From positions 1 to 11,985 of the forward strand of contig CAZFIO010000062.1 in assembly GCA_964519585.1 (NCBI GenBank): a stretch of 11,985 nt of DNA, given 5' to 3'. The notes under the pieces are model-generated. The model had not been told where the DNA came from. It worked only from the letters and a program-made list of their open reading frames with translations, and did not search any database. Shown one piece after another: positions 1-7,952 of this stretch. Each line of letters opens with the position of its first letter. Position 1 is the first letter of the stretch. A program made the position numbers and the translations under genes. Source of the stretch: CAZFIO01 sp964519585. GTDB taxonomy: Bacteria; Bacillota; Clostridia; Tissierellales; Tissierellaceae.

Positions 1-399
1 CATGTAGATGTTTGTGAAAACTACGGAATAGACACTAGGGTCTATATGGCCCAAATAGATTTTGATAAAGTAGTAGAATTAAGTAACTTCCAAAAGAGGT
101 ATAAGCCTTTAGCAAAATACCCATCCACTTCTAGAGATATTGCCCTAGTAGTAGATGAAGAGGTCTTAGTAGGAGAAATAGAAAAAATCATCCTAAAGCA
201 TGGTGGGGGCCTTATTGAAAACATTAGGTTATTTGATATATATAGGGGTAGCCAAATACCAGAGAATAAAAAAAGCATTGCCTTCTCCATAGTTTATCGT
301 TCCTATGAGAGAACCCTTAAGGACAAAGAGGTCAATGAAATTCAAGATGCCATAATAGCTGATTTAGAAGAGACACTAGATGGTCAATTAAGAAAATAA
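1..399 (+). CDS. pheT: Phenylalanyl-tRNA synthetase beta subunit, C-terminal part (5' end outside window)
   Basis: Frame 1 is open from the first base to the TAA at 397-399 and gives 132 residues, the C-terminal end of PheT. The enzyme is a cytoplasmic alpha2beta2 heterotetramer that charges tRNA-Phe. The fragment begins with a segment ending ENYGIDTRVY, typical of the catalytic-like B6/B7 region. It continues from about residue 38 into the ferredoxin-fold anticodon-binding (FDX-ACB) domain, with KYPSTSRDIALVV (39-51), LFDIYRG (77-83) and the conserved stretch SIAFSIVYRSYERTLKD (92-108). The domain ends normally at the C-terminus, so the gene is intact on this side. An internal ATG at position 46 is not the start, because the frame continues upstream with family-like sequence. 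A stem-loop follows immediately, so pheT is probably the last gene of a pheST unit; pheS is not visible. Confidence 0.97.
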   Translation, partial: HVDVCENYGIDTRVYMAQIDFDKVVELSNFQKRYKPLAKYPSTSRDIALVVDEEVLVGEIEKIILKHGGGLIENIRLFDIYRGSQIPENKKSIAFSIVYRSYERTLKDKEVNEIQDAIIADLEETLDGQLRK

Positions 400-434
400 T
401 TTAAAGGAGTAGATTTTTTCTACTCCTTTAAATT
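398..434 (+). terminator. Stem-loop after pheT, probable intrinsic terminator
   Basis: A perfect 16-bp inverted repeat pairs 398-413 with 419-434 around a TTTTT loop (414-418). The stem starts inside the pheT stop codon. The core GGAGTAGA/TCTACTCC is followed by a U-rich descending arm (CCTTTAAATT), but there is no clean run of U after it, so termination may be partial. Its position between two same-strand genes with a new -10 box just downstream supports a terminator. Confidence 0.7.
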
Positions 435-460
435 ATAAAGAATTATTCACAAATTTATAG

Positions 461-466
461 TATAAT
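461..466 (+). promoter_or_regulatory. Probable -10 box of the zapA-U32-mutS2-argS unit
   Basis: A consensus TATAAT lies 43 bases upstream of the zapA start and just after the pheT stem-loop. No good -35 box sits at 16-18 bases: the closest T-rich elements (TTATTC, TTCACA at 443-451) are too near. The assignment therefore rests on the -10 match and its position. Confidence 0.45.
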
Positions 467-495
467 ATATCTAGGACAATCTTTAACAATCACAT

Positions 496-503
496 GGGAG
501 GAG
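496..503 (+). promoter_or_regulatory. Ribosome-binding site that sets the zapA start
   Basis: GGGAGGAG lies five bases before the ATG at 509 and overlaps the upstream in-frame ATG at 494. It would be useless for the ATG at 494, so it argues for initiation at 509. Confidence 0.85.
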
Positions 504-508
504 TAGAT

Positions 509-1063
509 ATGGTGGATAGAAGAAGAATCAATGTAACAATTGATGGGCACGATTTTGCAGTAGTAAGCTCTGAAGAAGATGATTATATAAAAGACCTAGC
601 AAAATATGTAGATAAAAAAATTAAAATAATAAGCTCCAACAATACTAGACTAAGTCAAGTAATGTCTGCAACCCTTGCTGCTCTTCATATTGCTGATGAA
701 CTATTTAAAATTAATGAATCCTACTATAAACTTGAGACAGAAGCCAAGGATCCTATGGAAAAGTATGATGAGGTAAATAAAGAATTAAGAGAGGCTAATA
801 TCAAAATCAAATCCTATGAAAACTTGTGTTCAGATTATCAGGAGAACATAGTAAGGTATAGCTCCCAAAAAGAAAGATTATCAAGGGAGATAAAAGAATA
901 TGAAAAGAATTTGGAAGAGAAAAATAAGGAAATAGAAGAACTGTCAAGTGAGATCGAAATATTAAAGGATAAAAACTTCCAGAACCAATTGGAACTGGTA
1001 GAAGTAAAAAAAGAGCTAGCCGATTATTTAAGACTATTGGATAAAGAAACTAGCAGCATTTAG
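509..1063 (+). CDS. zapA: Cell division protein ZapA, long coiled-coil form
   Basis: This 184-residue protein begins RRINVTIDGHDFAVVSSEEDD (residues 4-24). It continues through the helical AKYVDKKI...SATLAALHIADELFK segment (31-67), which is the ZapA dimer domain. ZapA binds FtsZ in the cytoplasm and bundles protofilaments at the Z-ring. ZapA proteins are commonly about 85-110 residues. Here a highly charged, Glu/Lys-rich region from about 75 to 178 adds a long predicted coiled coil, with repeats such as EKNLEEKNKEIEELSSEIEILKDK. An ATG at 494 is in frame, but the strong ribosome-binding site overlaps that codon and favours 509. The stop codon overlaps the ribosome-binding site of the next gene, so the two are likely co-transcribed and coupled. 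The family call is firm; the function of the extra coiled coil is unknown. Confidence 0.93.
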   Translation: MVDRRRINVTIDGHDFAVVSSEEDDYIKDLAKYVDKKIKIISSNNTRLSQVMSATLAALHIADELFKINESYYKLETEAKDPMEKYDEVNKELREANIKIKSYENLCSDYQENIVRYSSQKERLSREIKEYEKNLEEKNKEIEELSSEIEILKDKNFQNQLELVEVKKELADYLRLLDKETSSI

Positions 1064-1077
1064 GAAGGACTAAGATA

Positions 1078-3489
1078 GTGAAAAAACATATAGAATTATT
1101 AGCACCTGTAGGCAGTATGGATGCCCTTTATGCAGCTGTACAAAATGGGGCAGATGCCGTATACCTAGGTGGAAAATTATTTAATGCAAGACAATATGCA
1201 TCCAACTTTGACTATGATGAATTAAAGGATGCTGTTTCTTATGCTCATTTAAACAATGTAAGAGTCTACATAACAGTTAATATACTTATAGACAATAACG
1301 AAATGGAAGATATACTGGACTATATCAGGTATTTATATGAGATAAATGTTGACGCCCTTATAGTCCAAGACCTAGGACTAGCATCCTTAGTAAGAAAGGT
1401 ATTTCCTCAGTTTCCGATTCATGGAAGCACCCAGATGACTATAAATAATCTATGGGGGGCTAAGTATTTGGAGGAAATGGGATTTACCAGAGTAGTTTTA
1501 GCTAGGGAAACTTCTATAGAAGAAATCCAGAAAATTAAAGAAAACACCTTCATAGAACTGGAAGGATTTATCCACGGTGCTCTGTGTGTTTCTTATTCAG
1601 GTCAATGCCTAATGAGTAGTATGATAGGCGGTAGAAGTGGAAATAGGGGAAGATGTGCTCAACCCTGTAGGATGGCCTACTCCATTGCAAATAGGGATGG
1701 AAACTTAATAAAGGGATGGGAGAACAAGTATATATTAAGCACCAGGGATTTAAATACAATTGAAAATATTGGTGAAATAATAAATTCAGGAATTACTTCT
1801 TTAAAGATAGAAGGAAGAATGAAAAGACCAGAATATGTTGCAACCATAGCTAAAAACTACAGAAAGGCCCTAGACCAAGGAAGCGATTTAATCGATAGTA
1901 GGGCAAAACAAGATATAGGCCAAATATTTAATAGGGAATTTACCAAGGGTTTAGGCCTTGGTGACTTTGGAAGAAATTTCATATCTAGTGATAGACCAGA
2001 CAATAGGGGTATAGTTCTTGGTAGACTAGTAAAGGCTGATAAGTATAATGCATATGTCTACCTTGAGGAGGATTTGGATAAGGATGATGGTATTGAATTT
2101 ACTCTAGCCAATGGAGAATATAAGGGTTTAAGGTCGTCTATAACTGGTAAAAGAGGGTCTACTATTAAGCTGGAAAAGCCAGGTTATATAAATAAGGATT
2201 CCTTAGTATATAAAACTTCTAGTAAAAGCCTATTAGAAGAGGCAAGAGAGTCTTACCAGAAAAACAAAAAAACCTACCCTCTTGATATGGAAGTATTTAT
2301 TAAAATTGGACAAGAAGCTAAACTAAACCTAAATTATAAAGAACATACTATAAGTAATTCAATTAATGAAAAGGTAGAAAGGGCCCAAAATCTTCCTCTA
2401 GAAGAAGATAGGGTAAGAGACCAGTTGGGCAAACTAGGCGATACAGTTTTTCATCTCCATAATTTTAAGGCCAATATTGAAGATGGAGCTTTTCTACCCT
2501 TAAGTAGCATAAATGAATTAAGACGAAAGTCCATAGAAGATTTAAATAAGATTCTAATAAATATAAATCAAAGAAAAGTAATTAATAATGATGAGTTTAA
2601 AGAAAATAAAAAGAATGCTTTATACCTTGAAAAGAAGAAAAGCAAGAAAGATATAAAACTTAATGTTAGAGTCACTAGCCTAGAACAATTTAATCAGTTG
2701 GATTTAAATAAATTGGACAGGGTTTATTTGGGATTTACTAAGGACCTAGAAAAATCCCTTGAAAAAGTCAATGAATTTAATAAGGAAGCTTATATTTATA
2801 CTGAAAGGATTTTATATTCCTGGGATTTGGAAAAGCTGGAGAGCTTAATCCGCCCCATTTTAGACAAGATAGATGGCATATCAGTATCCAACCTAGGAAC
2901 CTACAAATATATAAAGGATATGTTTAATTTAAAGATACATGGGGACACGGGCTTAAATATATTCAATTCCTATACAGCCAACCATCTAAATAGCCTAGGA
3001 ATAGATAGCTTAAGTTTATCACCAGAGCTAAATATAAGGCAAATAAATGAAATTACTATAACAAATAATAACTTAGAGTCCTTAGTATACGGATATCTTC
3101 CAGTGATGGTTACCAAGACCTGCCCTATGGCTCTTGTTAAGGGCTGCAGGGACGATGAAGATTGCTATAGTTTTAATTTTGCAAAGGGATATGGGCTTAA
3201 AGATAGGATGAATATGACCTTTAGGATGTATAGGGAAGATGGTTTTACAAATATTTATAATTCTGTTCCACTAATGGTCCTAGATAGTCTAATTAAAATT
3301 GTTGATTCTGGAATATCCAATTTAAGGATGGACTTTACCTATGAATCAGATCATATTAAAGAACTGCAAACTGTATTTTATGATTATATACATGGGGAGA
3401 TAGATGATAAATCAGTAAAAAGCTTTATGGATAATTTTAAAGAAACTACCAATATAACCAATGGACATTACTTTAGGGGTATATTATAA
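1078..3489 (+). CDS. U32-family protein with DUF3656-like middle region, related to RNA hydroxylation enzymes (RlhA/YdcP type)
   Basis: This 803-residue cytoplasmic protein starts at GTG, with AGGAAGG at 1062-1068 nine bases upstream. The N-terminus IELLAPVGSMDALYAAVQNG (5-24) and the segment EGFIHGALCVSYSGQC (162-177) are the hallmark of peptidase family U32. Four cysteines, C170, C177, C193 and C197, match the cluster conserved in the family. U32 proteins were first called peptidases. E. coli RlhA (YdcP) of this family is needed for 23S rRNA C2501 hydroxylation, and TrhP for tRNA wobble-uridine hydroxylation, so an RNA-modification role is more likely than proteolysis. Residues about 310-500 look like the DUF3656 insert. 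From about 530 a second barrel-like half follows, with a second cysteine set at C682, C690 and C696. It lies in one unit with zapA, mutS2 and argS. The family is certain; the exact RNA target is inferred only by homology and left open. Confidence 0.9.
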   Translation: MKKHIELLAPVGSMDALYAAVQNGADAVYLGGKLFNARQYASNFDYDELKDAVSYAHLNNVRVYITVNILIDNNEMEDILDYIRYLYEINVDALIVQDLGLASLVRKVFPQFPIHGSTQMTINNLWGAKYLEEMGFTRVVLARETSIEEIQKIKENTFIELEGFIHGALCVSYSGQCLMSSMIGGRSGNRGRCAQPCRMAYSIANRDGNLIKGWENKYILSTRDLNTIENIGEIINSGITSLKIEGRMKRPEYVATIAKNYRKALDQGSDLIDSRAKQDIGQIFNREFTKGLGLGDFGRNFISSDRPDNRGIVLGRLVKADKYNAYVYLEEDLDKDDGIEFTLANGEYKGLRSSITGKRGSTIKLEKPGYINKDSLVYKTSSKSLLEEARESYQKNKKTYPLDMEVFIKIGQEAKLNLNYKEHTISNSINEKVERAQNLPLEEDRVRDQLGKLGDTVFHLHNFKANIEDGAFLPLSSINELRRKSIEDLNKILININQRKVINNDEFKENKKNALYLEKKKSKKDIKLNVRVTSLEQFNQLDLNKLDRVYLGFTKDLEKSLEKVNEFNKEAYIYTERILYSWDLEKLESLIRPILDKIDGISVSNLGTYKYIKDMFNLKIHGDTGLNIFNSYTANHLNSLGIDSLSLSPELNIRQINEITITNNNLESLVYGYLPVMVTKTCPMALVKGCRDDEDCYSFNFAKGYGLKDRMNMTFRMYREDGFTNIYNSVPLMVLDSLIKIVDSGISNLRMDFTYESDHIKELQTVFYDYIHGEIDDKSVKSFMDNFKETTNITNGHYFRGIL

Positions 3490-3520
3490 AGAAAAAAGGA
3501 AAGGCATAGAAATCTTGCTG

Positions 3521-3528
3521 TAAGGAGG
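3521..3528 (+). promoter_or_regulatory. Ribosome-binding site supporting a TTG start for mutS2
   Basis: TAAGGAGG lies eight bases before the TTG at 3537. The nearby ATG at 3541 is in another frame, and no in-frame ATG is close, so this strong site identifies TTG as the initiator. Confidence 0.85.
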
Positions 3529-3536
3529 CTGTTCTA

Positions 3537-5915
3537 TTGAATGAAAAAACCTTAAGGGCCTTAGAATACAATAAAATTGTTGAAAATTTAATTGAAAAAG
3601 CTGAGTCTCAACTAGCCAAAGAAAAACTTAAAAACATTAGACCCACAACAAATATAGAAGATATAATTAGGCTATCTCAGGAGACTGAGGAGGCCTTGTC
3701 CCTGCTGCTAAAAAAAGGGAGACCACCCTTGTTTGGGATTCATAGTATTAAAGAAGAAATAAAAAGAGTGGACCTAGGTGGATCCCTAAGTCCAGGAGGC
3801 CTTCTAAAGATTTGTGATAGCTTAAGGGTTTCTAGGGCCTTGAAGGGCTATATTAAAGAAACCAAGGAAGACAAGGCTTCTAACTATCCTATAATAGAAG
3901 GATTAGTAGAAAGCCTTAGGGTATATAAGGATATTGAAGAAAGCATCAGCAGGGCTATTATAAATGAAAATGAAATTTCCGATAATGCCAGTTCAAACTT
4001 AAGAAATATCCGCAGGCAGATGGTCAGTAAAAATGATGCGGTTAAGGATAAACTCAATTCCATTATTAACTCACAAACCTATAAAAAACATCTTCAAGAT
4101 TCTATAGTTACTATGCGTGAAGGGAGATATGTAGTTCCTGTAAAACAGGAAAGTAGGAGCAAGGTGGCTGGATTGGTCCACGATATGAGTTCCAGCAAGG
4201 CTACTGTTTTTATAGAGCCTATGGCAGTGGTTGATTTAAATAATCAATTAAGAGAACTTGAAATTAAGGAAAGAGAAGAAATAGAGAAGATTTTAAGTGA
4301 ACTATCAGAAATGGTAGGACAAGAATCAGAGGGGATTTTGGGTAACCAGTATGCTCTTGAAAGCTTGGATATTATATTTGCAAAAGGGAAACTGGCCTTG
4401 GAAATGAAGGCTACAAAACCAATTCTGAATGATAGGGGTTTTATAAATATAAAGCAGGGAAGACATCCCTTGCTAAATGAGAAGGACGTAGTTCCCATAG
4501 ATATAAACATAGGTAAAGATTTTGCCTCTTTAATTATAACAGGACCAAACACAGGAGGGAAAACTGTAAGCTTAAAAACAGTTGGACTTTTTACCCTTAT
4601 GGCTCAGTCAGGCCTACATATACCTGCGGATTACAATTCTGAAATTGCAGTTTTTAACCAGGTATTTGCTGATATTGGAGATGAGCAAAGTATAGAACAA
4701 AGTCTATCTACCTTTTCATCCCACATGGTAAATATTGTGGATATCCTAAACAAAGTAGAATCAAACTCTCTGGTATTATTTGATGAACTAGGGGCAGGGA
4801 CTGACCCTACAGAAGGGGCAGCCTTGGCTATGTCCATCCTGGACTATTTATTGAAGTTAAATACTAGGTCTATAGCTACTACACATTATAGTCAATTAAA
4901 ATTGTATGCCTTAACAACAGAAAATGTAAGGAATGCTTCGGTTGAGTTTGATGTAGAGACTCTTAGACCAACCTATAAGTTGTTAATAGGGGTCCCAGGC
5001 AAGTCAAATGCCTTTGAGATTTCTAGAAGACTTGGCCTTCAAGATTTTATAATTGATTATGCTAAAAATCTTATTTCTCAGGAAAACATTGAATTTGAAG
5101 ATGTGCTCCAGGCAATAGAAAAAGATAGGAAACAAACTGAGGAAAAAAGGTTTGAAGTAGAAAAACTTAAAAAAGAAATAGAAGCATTGAAAATAGACCT
5201 GTCCCAGGAAAAGAATAAGATAGGGGCAATGAAGGATAAAATAGTAGAAAAAGCAAAAGAAGAGGCTAGAGTTATACTTAGGGCAGCCAAGGAAGAGTCA
5301 GATTTAATAGTATCAGAATTAAGAGATATATCTTCTGATCTTGGTAAAGAAAGAAATAAGAGAATACAAGAAGCACAAAGTATGCTAAAATCTAAGATTG
5401 AGGAAGTAGATAGGACTATAGGCAATAATATACTGAGCATAAAGACAAAGGAACCACCTAAGAATTTAAGGGTAGGAGAAACTGTTGAAGTATTGACACT
5501 AAATCAAAAGGGTGAAGTCCTAAGTTTGCCAGACGAAAGTGGAAACCTGACTGTGCAAGTCGGTATAATGAAGGTAAATGCCCATGTAAGCACCTTGGTT
5601 AGAAGTAAATCTGAGGAAAGAGAAATATCCCATACTCGAACCAAAAACATAATCGGAAGCAAATCAAGAACTATAAAAAAAGAGATAGATTTAAGGGGCA
5701 AGAATATAGAGGAGGCCATACTAGATTTAGACAAGTATTTAGATGACTCTTATATAGCTGGGTTAAAAGAAGTGACTGTTATTCACGGTAAAGGCACTGG
5801 TGCCTTAAGAGCGGGATTAAAGGAATACTTTAAGCAACACAGGTTAGTAAAATCTTCTAGATTAGGGACTCATGGAGAAGGTGGAACAGGGGTAAGCCTA
5901 GTGGAGTTAAAATAA
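3537..5915 (+). CDS. mutS2: MutS2 family ATPase with C-terminal Smr domain (ribosome rescue / anti-recombination)
   Basis: This 792-residue protein has full family length. Residues 1 to about 300 form the helical core and clamp typical of MutS2, without the mismatch-recognition domain of MutS. The ATPase follows, with Walker A GPNTGGKT at 336-343 and Walker B LFDELGAGTDPTEGAA, whose D416 and E417 are present. Residues about 515-635 are a charged coiled coil, about 645-690 a small KOW-like beta domain (RVGETVEVLTLNQKGEVL), and 715-792 the Smr domain with DLRG (718-721) and HGKGTG (750-755). MutS2 was linked to suppression of recombination. In Bacillus subtilis it was later shown to bind collided ribosomes and promote their rescue, and the complete Smr domain here fits that. 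The start is TTG. The gene sits between the U32 gene and argS, 24 bases upstream of the argS ATG. No catalytic motif is missing. Confidence 0.97.
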   Translation: MNEKTLRALEYNKIVENLIEKAESQLAKEKLKNIRPTTNIEDIIRLSQETEEALSLLLKKGRPPLFGIHSIKEEIKRVDLGGSLSPGGLLKICDSLRVSRALKGYIKETKEDKASNYPIIEGLVESLRVYKDIEESISRAIINENEISDNASSNLRNIRRQMVSKNDAVKDKLNSIINSQTYKKHLQDSIVTMREGRYVVPVKQESRSKVAGLVHDMSSSKATVFIEPMAVVDLNNQLRELEIKEREEIEKILSELSEMVGQESEGILGNQYALESLDIIFAKGKLALEMKATKPILNDRGFINIKQGRHPLLNEKDVVPIDINIGKDFASLIITGPNTGGKTVSLKTVGLFTLMAQSGLHIPADYNSEIAVFNQVFADIGDEQSIEQSLSTFSSHMVNIVDILNKVESNSLVLFDELGAGTDPTEGAALAMSILDYLLKLNTRSIATTHYSQLKLYALTTENVRNASVEFDVETLRPTYKLLIGVPGKSNAFEISRRLGLQDFIIDYAKNLISQENIEFEDVLQAIEKDRKQTEEKRFEVEKLKKEIEALKIDLSQEKNKIGAMKDKIVEKAKEEARVILRAAKEESDLIVSELRDISSDLGKERNKRIQEAQSMLKSKIEEVDRTIGNNILSIKTKEPPKNLRVGETVEVLTLNQKGEVLSLPDESGNLTVQVGIMKVNAHVSTLVRSKSEEREISHTRTKNIIGSKSRTIKKEIDLRGKNIEEAILDLDKYLDDSYIAGLKEVTVIHGKGTGALRAGLKEYFKQHRLVKSSRLGTHGEGGTGVSLVELK

Positions 5916-5926
5916 GGATCGGACTT

Positions 5927-5933
5927 GGAGGGG
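5927..5933 (+). promoter_or_regulatory. Ribosome-binding site that sets the argS start
   Basis: GGAGGGG lies six bases before the ATG at 5940. An in-frame TTG at 5925 overlaps this site and has no site of its own, so initiation at 5940 is preferred. Confidence 0.85.
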
Positions 5934-5939
5934 AAGAAA

Positions 5940-7640
5940 ATGTTAAATTTTAAAAATGAAGCAATCAAACTTATAAAATCTCATGTAGATGAGCTTACGG
6001 AGGATGAAATCTCTGCAATTATAGAGATTCCACCATCTCCTGAAATGGGGAATTATGCATTTCCTGTTTTCAGATTGAGCAAGGTTTTTAGAAAGGCTCC
6101 AAATTTAATAGCTGAAGAACTTGCAGGAAGATTTGAAGAAAATGATTATTTTGAAAAAGTTGAAAATGTGGGTCCTTATATAAACTTTTATATAAGAAAA
6201 TCAAGACTAATAGAAACAGTTCTAAAGGAAATAAGGGAAAAGGGAGAAGAATTTGGTTCTTCAAATATGGGGGAAGGTAAGACCATAATAGTAGAATACT
6301 CTTCTCCAAATATTGCAAAGCCCTTTCATATAGGTCATATACGAACCACTGTTATTGGAAATTCCCTATATAAAATTTATAAATTCCTTGGTTTTGATAC
6401 AATTGCAATTAATCACTTAGGGGATTATGGTACCCAATTTGGGATGCTTATTTCTGCCTATAAGATGTGGGGCAATAGGGAGTTAATTGAAAGTGACCCT
6501 ATTAATGAATTATTGAAACTTTATGTTAAATTCAATGCAGAAGCTGAAGAAGATGAAAAGCTTCGGGATGAGGCTAGATATTGGTTTAAAGAACTGGAAA
6601 ACAAAAACCAGGAAGCCCTTGACCTTTGGGAATGGATTAGGGAGATAAGTCTAAAAGAGTTCAATAGAGTTTATGATATGCTTAATATAAAGTTTGACTC
6701 CTATGCTGGGGAAAGCTTTTATTCTGACAAGATGCCAGCAATTATAGATGAATTAAAAGAAAAGGGAATGATGAAAGAATCTGATGGAGCCTTTCTAGTT
6801 GACTTAGAAGAGGAGGGAATGCCACCTGCCCTAATTATGAAATCAGACGGTTCAACCCTCTATACTACAAGGGACATAGCTGCTGCCTTTTATAGAAAGA
6901 AAAAATATGATTTTTATAAAAATATCTATGTGGTGGCTTCACAGCAGAACCTACATTTTAAACAATGGATGAAGGTTATAGAGCTTATGGGTTATAAATG
7001 GGCAAAAGACTGTATCCATATACCTTTTGGTATGGTTAGTCTGGAGGATGGAACTCTTTCCACTAGAAGGGGTAGGGTAGTTTTTCTAGAGGATGTTCTA
7101 AACAAGGCTGTAAACAATACCCTGGAAATAATCGAGGAAAGAAATCCTAATTTAGAAGATAAGGAAGAAGTAGCTAAACAGGTTGGAATAGGTGCAGTTA
7201 TATTCCAAGAGTTATTTAACCAAAGAATTAAAGACTATGTATTCTCTTGGGATAGGACGCTTAGCTTCGAAGGAGAAACTGGACCCTATGTTCAATATAG
7301 CCATGCAAGGGCAAATTCCCTACTAGAGAGAGGGGAGTTTTCTCTAGGGAATGAAATTGACTATAGTTTATTGGAAGCAGAGGATGCAATGTCTGTAATT
7401 AGGCTCCTGTATGATTTTCCAAGAATAGTAGTAGATGCCATGGAGAAAAATGAACCTTATTTTATTACTAGGCATACAGTTGAAATAGCTAAGGCTTTTA
7501 ACAAATTCTATACTAACTCTCAAATTGTAGTAGAGGACAAAGCTATTAGAGAGGCTAGGTTAATGCTAACCTACGGAGTGAAAACAACTATTAAAATAGG
7601 ACTGAGCCTACTGGGAATGGAGGCTCCTAATAAGATGTAA
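5940..7640 (+). CDS. argS: Arginyl-tRNA synthetase
   Basis: This 566-residue class I aminoacyl-tRNA synthetase charges tRNA-Arg in the cytoplasm and is a usual length for the family. The N-terminal tRNA-recognition domain (about 1-110) contains PPSPEMGNYAFPVFRLSK and ends in GPYINFYI. The catalytic Rossmann domain carries YSSPNIAKPFHIGHIRTT, with the HIGH signature at 130-133, and INHLGDYGTQFG. In place of KMSK there is STRRGR (374-379), a variant common in arginyl-tRNA synthetases. The C-terminal helical DALR anticodon domain contains GPYVQYSHARA and ends GLSLLGMEAPNKM, a normal terminus. It is the last gene of the unit that begins at zapA and is followed by a stem-loop. All key motifs are present. 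Confidence 0.98.
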   Translation: MLNFKNEAIKLIKSHVDELTEDEISAIIEIPPSPEMGNYAFPVFRLSKVFRKAPNLIAEELAGRFEENDYFEKVENVGPYINFYIRKSRLIETVLKEIREKGEEFGSSNMGEGKTIIVEYSSPNIAKPFHIGHIRTTVIGNSLYKIYKFLGFDTIAINHLGDYGTQFGMLISAYKMWGNRELIESDPINELLKLYVKFNAEAEEDEKLRDEARYWFKELENKNQEALDLWEWIREISLKEFNRVYDMLNIKFDSYAGESFYSDKMPAIIDELKEKGMMKESDGAFLVDLEEEGMPPALIMKSDGSTLYTTRDIAAAFYRKKKYDFYKNIYVVASQQNLHFKQWMKVIELMGYKWAKDCIHIPFGMVSLEDGTLSTRRGRVVFLEDVLNKAVNNTLEIIEERNPNLEDKEEVAKQVGIGAVIFQELFNQRIKDYVFSWDRTLSFEGETGPYVQYSHARANSLLERGEFSLGNEIDYSLLEAEDAMSVIRLLYDFPRIVVDAMEKNEPYFITRHTVEIAKAFNKFYTNSQIVVEDKAIREARLMLTYGVKTTIKIGLSLLGMEAPNKM

Positions 7641-7643
7641 AAA

Positions 7644-7672
7644 AAGAGATTAGTTTAAATGACTAATCTCTT
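7644..7672 (+). terminator. Stem-loop after argS, probable terminator
   Basis: AAGAGATTAGT (7644-7654) pairs perfectly with ACTAATCTCTT (7662-7672) around a seven-base loop, four bases after the argS stop. The left arm is preceded by a run of A, and the right arm ends CUCUU without a long U run. A second, U-rich hairpin lies 28 bases further on, so termination may be shared between the two. Confidence 0.65.
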
Positions 7673-7699
7673 ATGTAGAAAAGATCTGGGTATATTTAT

Positions 7700-7739
7700 G
7701 AAAAAGAGACCTAAATTAAAGTAATTGGGTTTCTTTTTC
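7700..7739. terminator. Probable bidirectional terminator between convergent genes
   Basis: GAAAAAGAGACC (7700-7711) pairs with GGTTTCTTTTTC (7728-7739), with one mismatch that is a G-U wobble on one transcript. On both strands the descending arm ends in a U run (CUUUUUC). It follows argS on the plus strand and spans the stop and last codons of the small minus-strand gene, which suits a hairpin acting in both directions. Confidence 0.55.
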
Positions 7740-7925
7740 TAAAAAGTTTATAAATTTATCTTCTGGTATCTCCGCTAGGTAAGCTAATTCCTTAATAAAG
7801 CTATCCTTCAGAGATATAAAATCCAAATTATTTGTTTTTTTACCCGTATATTCAAGGGCTTGAATGATTAGAATCATATCATCTTTGGACATTTCCTGTA
7901 TAGATATTTTGTCAAAGTCTTGCAT
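7716..7925 (-). CDS. Small hypothetical protein, 69 residues
   Basis: I do not recognise this gene. It encodes 69 residues starting MQDFDKISIQ and ending EKETQLL, acidic, probably mostly helical, with no cysteine, signal peptide or membrane segment. Two short helices seem likely: MSKDDMILIIQALEYTG and SLKDSFIKELAYLAEI. The start at 7925 is chosen because AAAGGGG lies seven bases upstream on the minus strand. The reading frame is open for 19 more codons to an ATG at 7982, but those codons overlap the predicted promoter and lack a site. It converges on argS and diverges from the radical SAM gene. Support comes from a ribosome-binding site, a promoter-like sequence and a hairpin at its end, in an otherwise non-coding gap. 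No function is proposed. Confidence 0.7.
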   Translation of the reverse strand: MQDFDKISIQEMSKDDMILIIQALEYTGKKTNNLDFISLKDSFIKELAYLAEIPEDKFINFLEKETQLL

Positions 7926-7932
7926 TTTACAA

Positions 7933-7939
7933 CCCCTTT
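7933..7939 (-). promoter_or_regulatory. Ribosome-binding site of the small minus-strand gene
   Basis: The minus strand reads AAAGGGG, seven bases before the ATG at 7925-7923. It favours this start over the longer in-frame ATG at 7982. Confidence 0.65.
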
Positions 7940-7952
7940 CTCTTTCTTTTAT

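Noticed and set aside
494..508. Upstream in-frame ATG as the zapA start
   Set aside because: The ribosome-binding site GGGAGGAG overlaps this codon's downstream bases and is correctly spaced only for the ATG at 509; no site precedes 494.
400..508. T-box or other riboswitch between pheT and zapA
   Set aside because: The gap holds only the terminator hairpin and a -10 box; there is no T-box sequence or room for a structured leader, and zapA is not an expected target.
3541..3543. ATG near the mutS2 start
   Set aside because: It is in a different frame from mutS2; the in-frame initiator next to the strong site is TTG at 3537.
4244..5440. Open frames on the minus strand inside mutS2
   Set aside because: They are Ser/Phe/Ile-rich antisense readings of a conserved coding gene, with no ribosome-binding site or family match.
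5925..5939. In-frame TTG as the argS start
   Set aside because: It overlaps the ribosome-binding site of the ATG at 5940 and has no site of its own.
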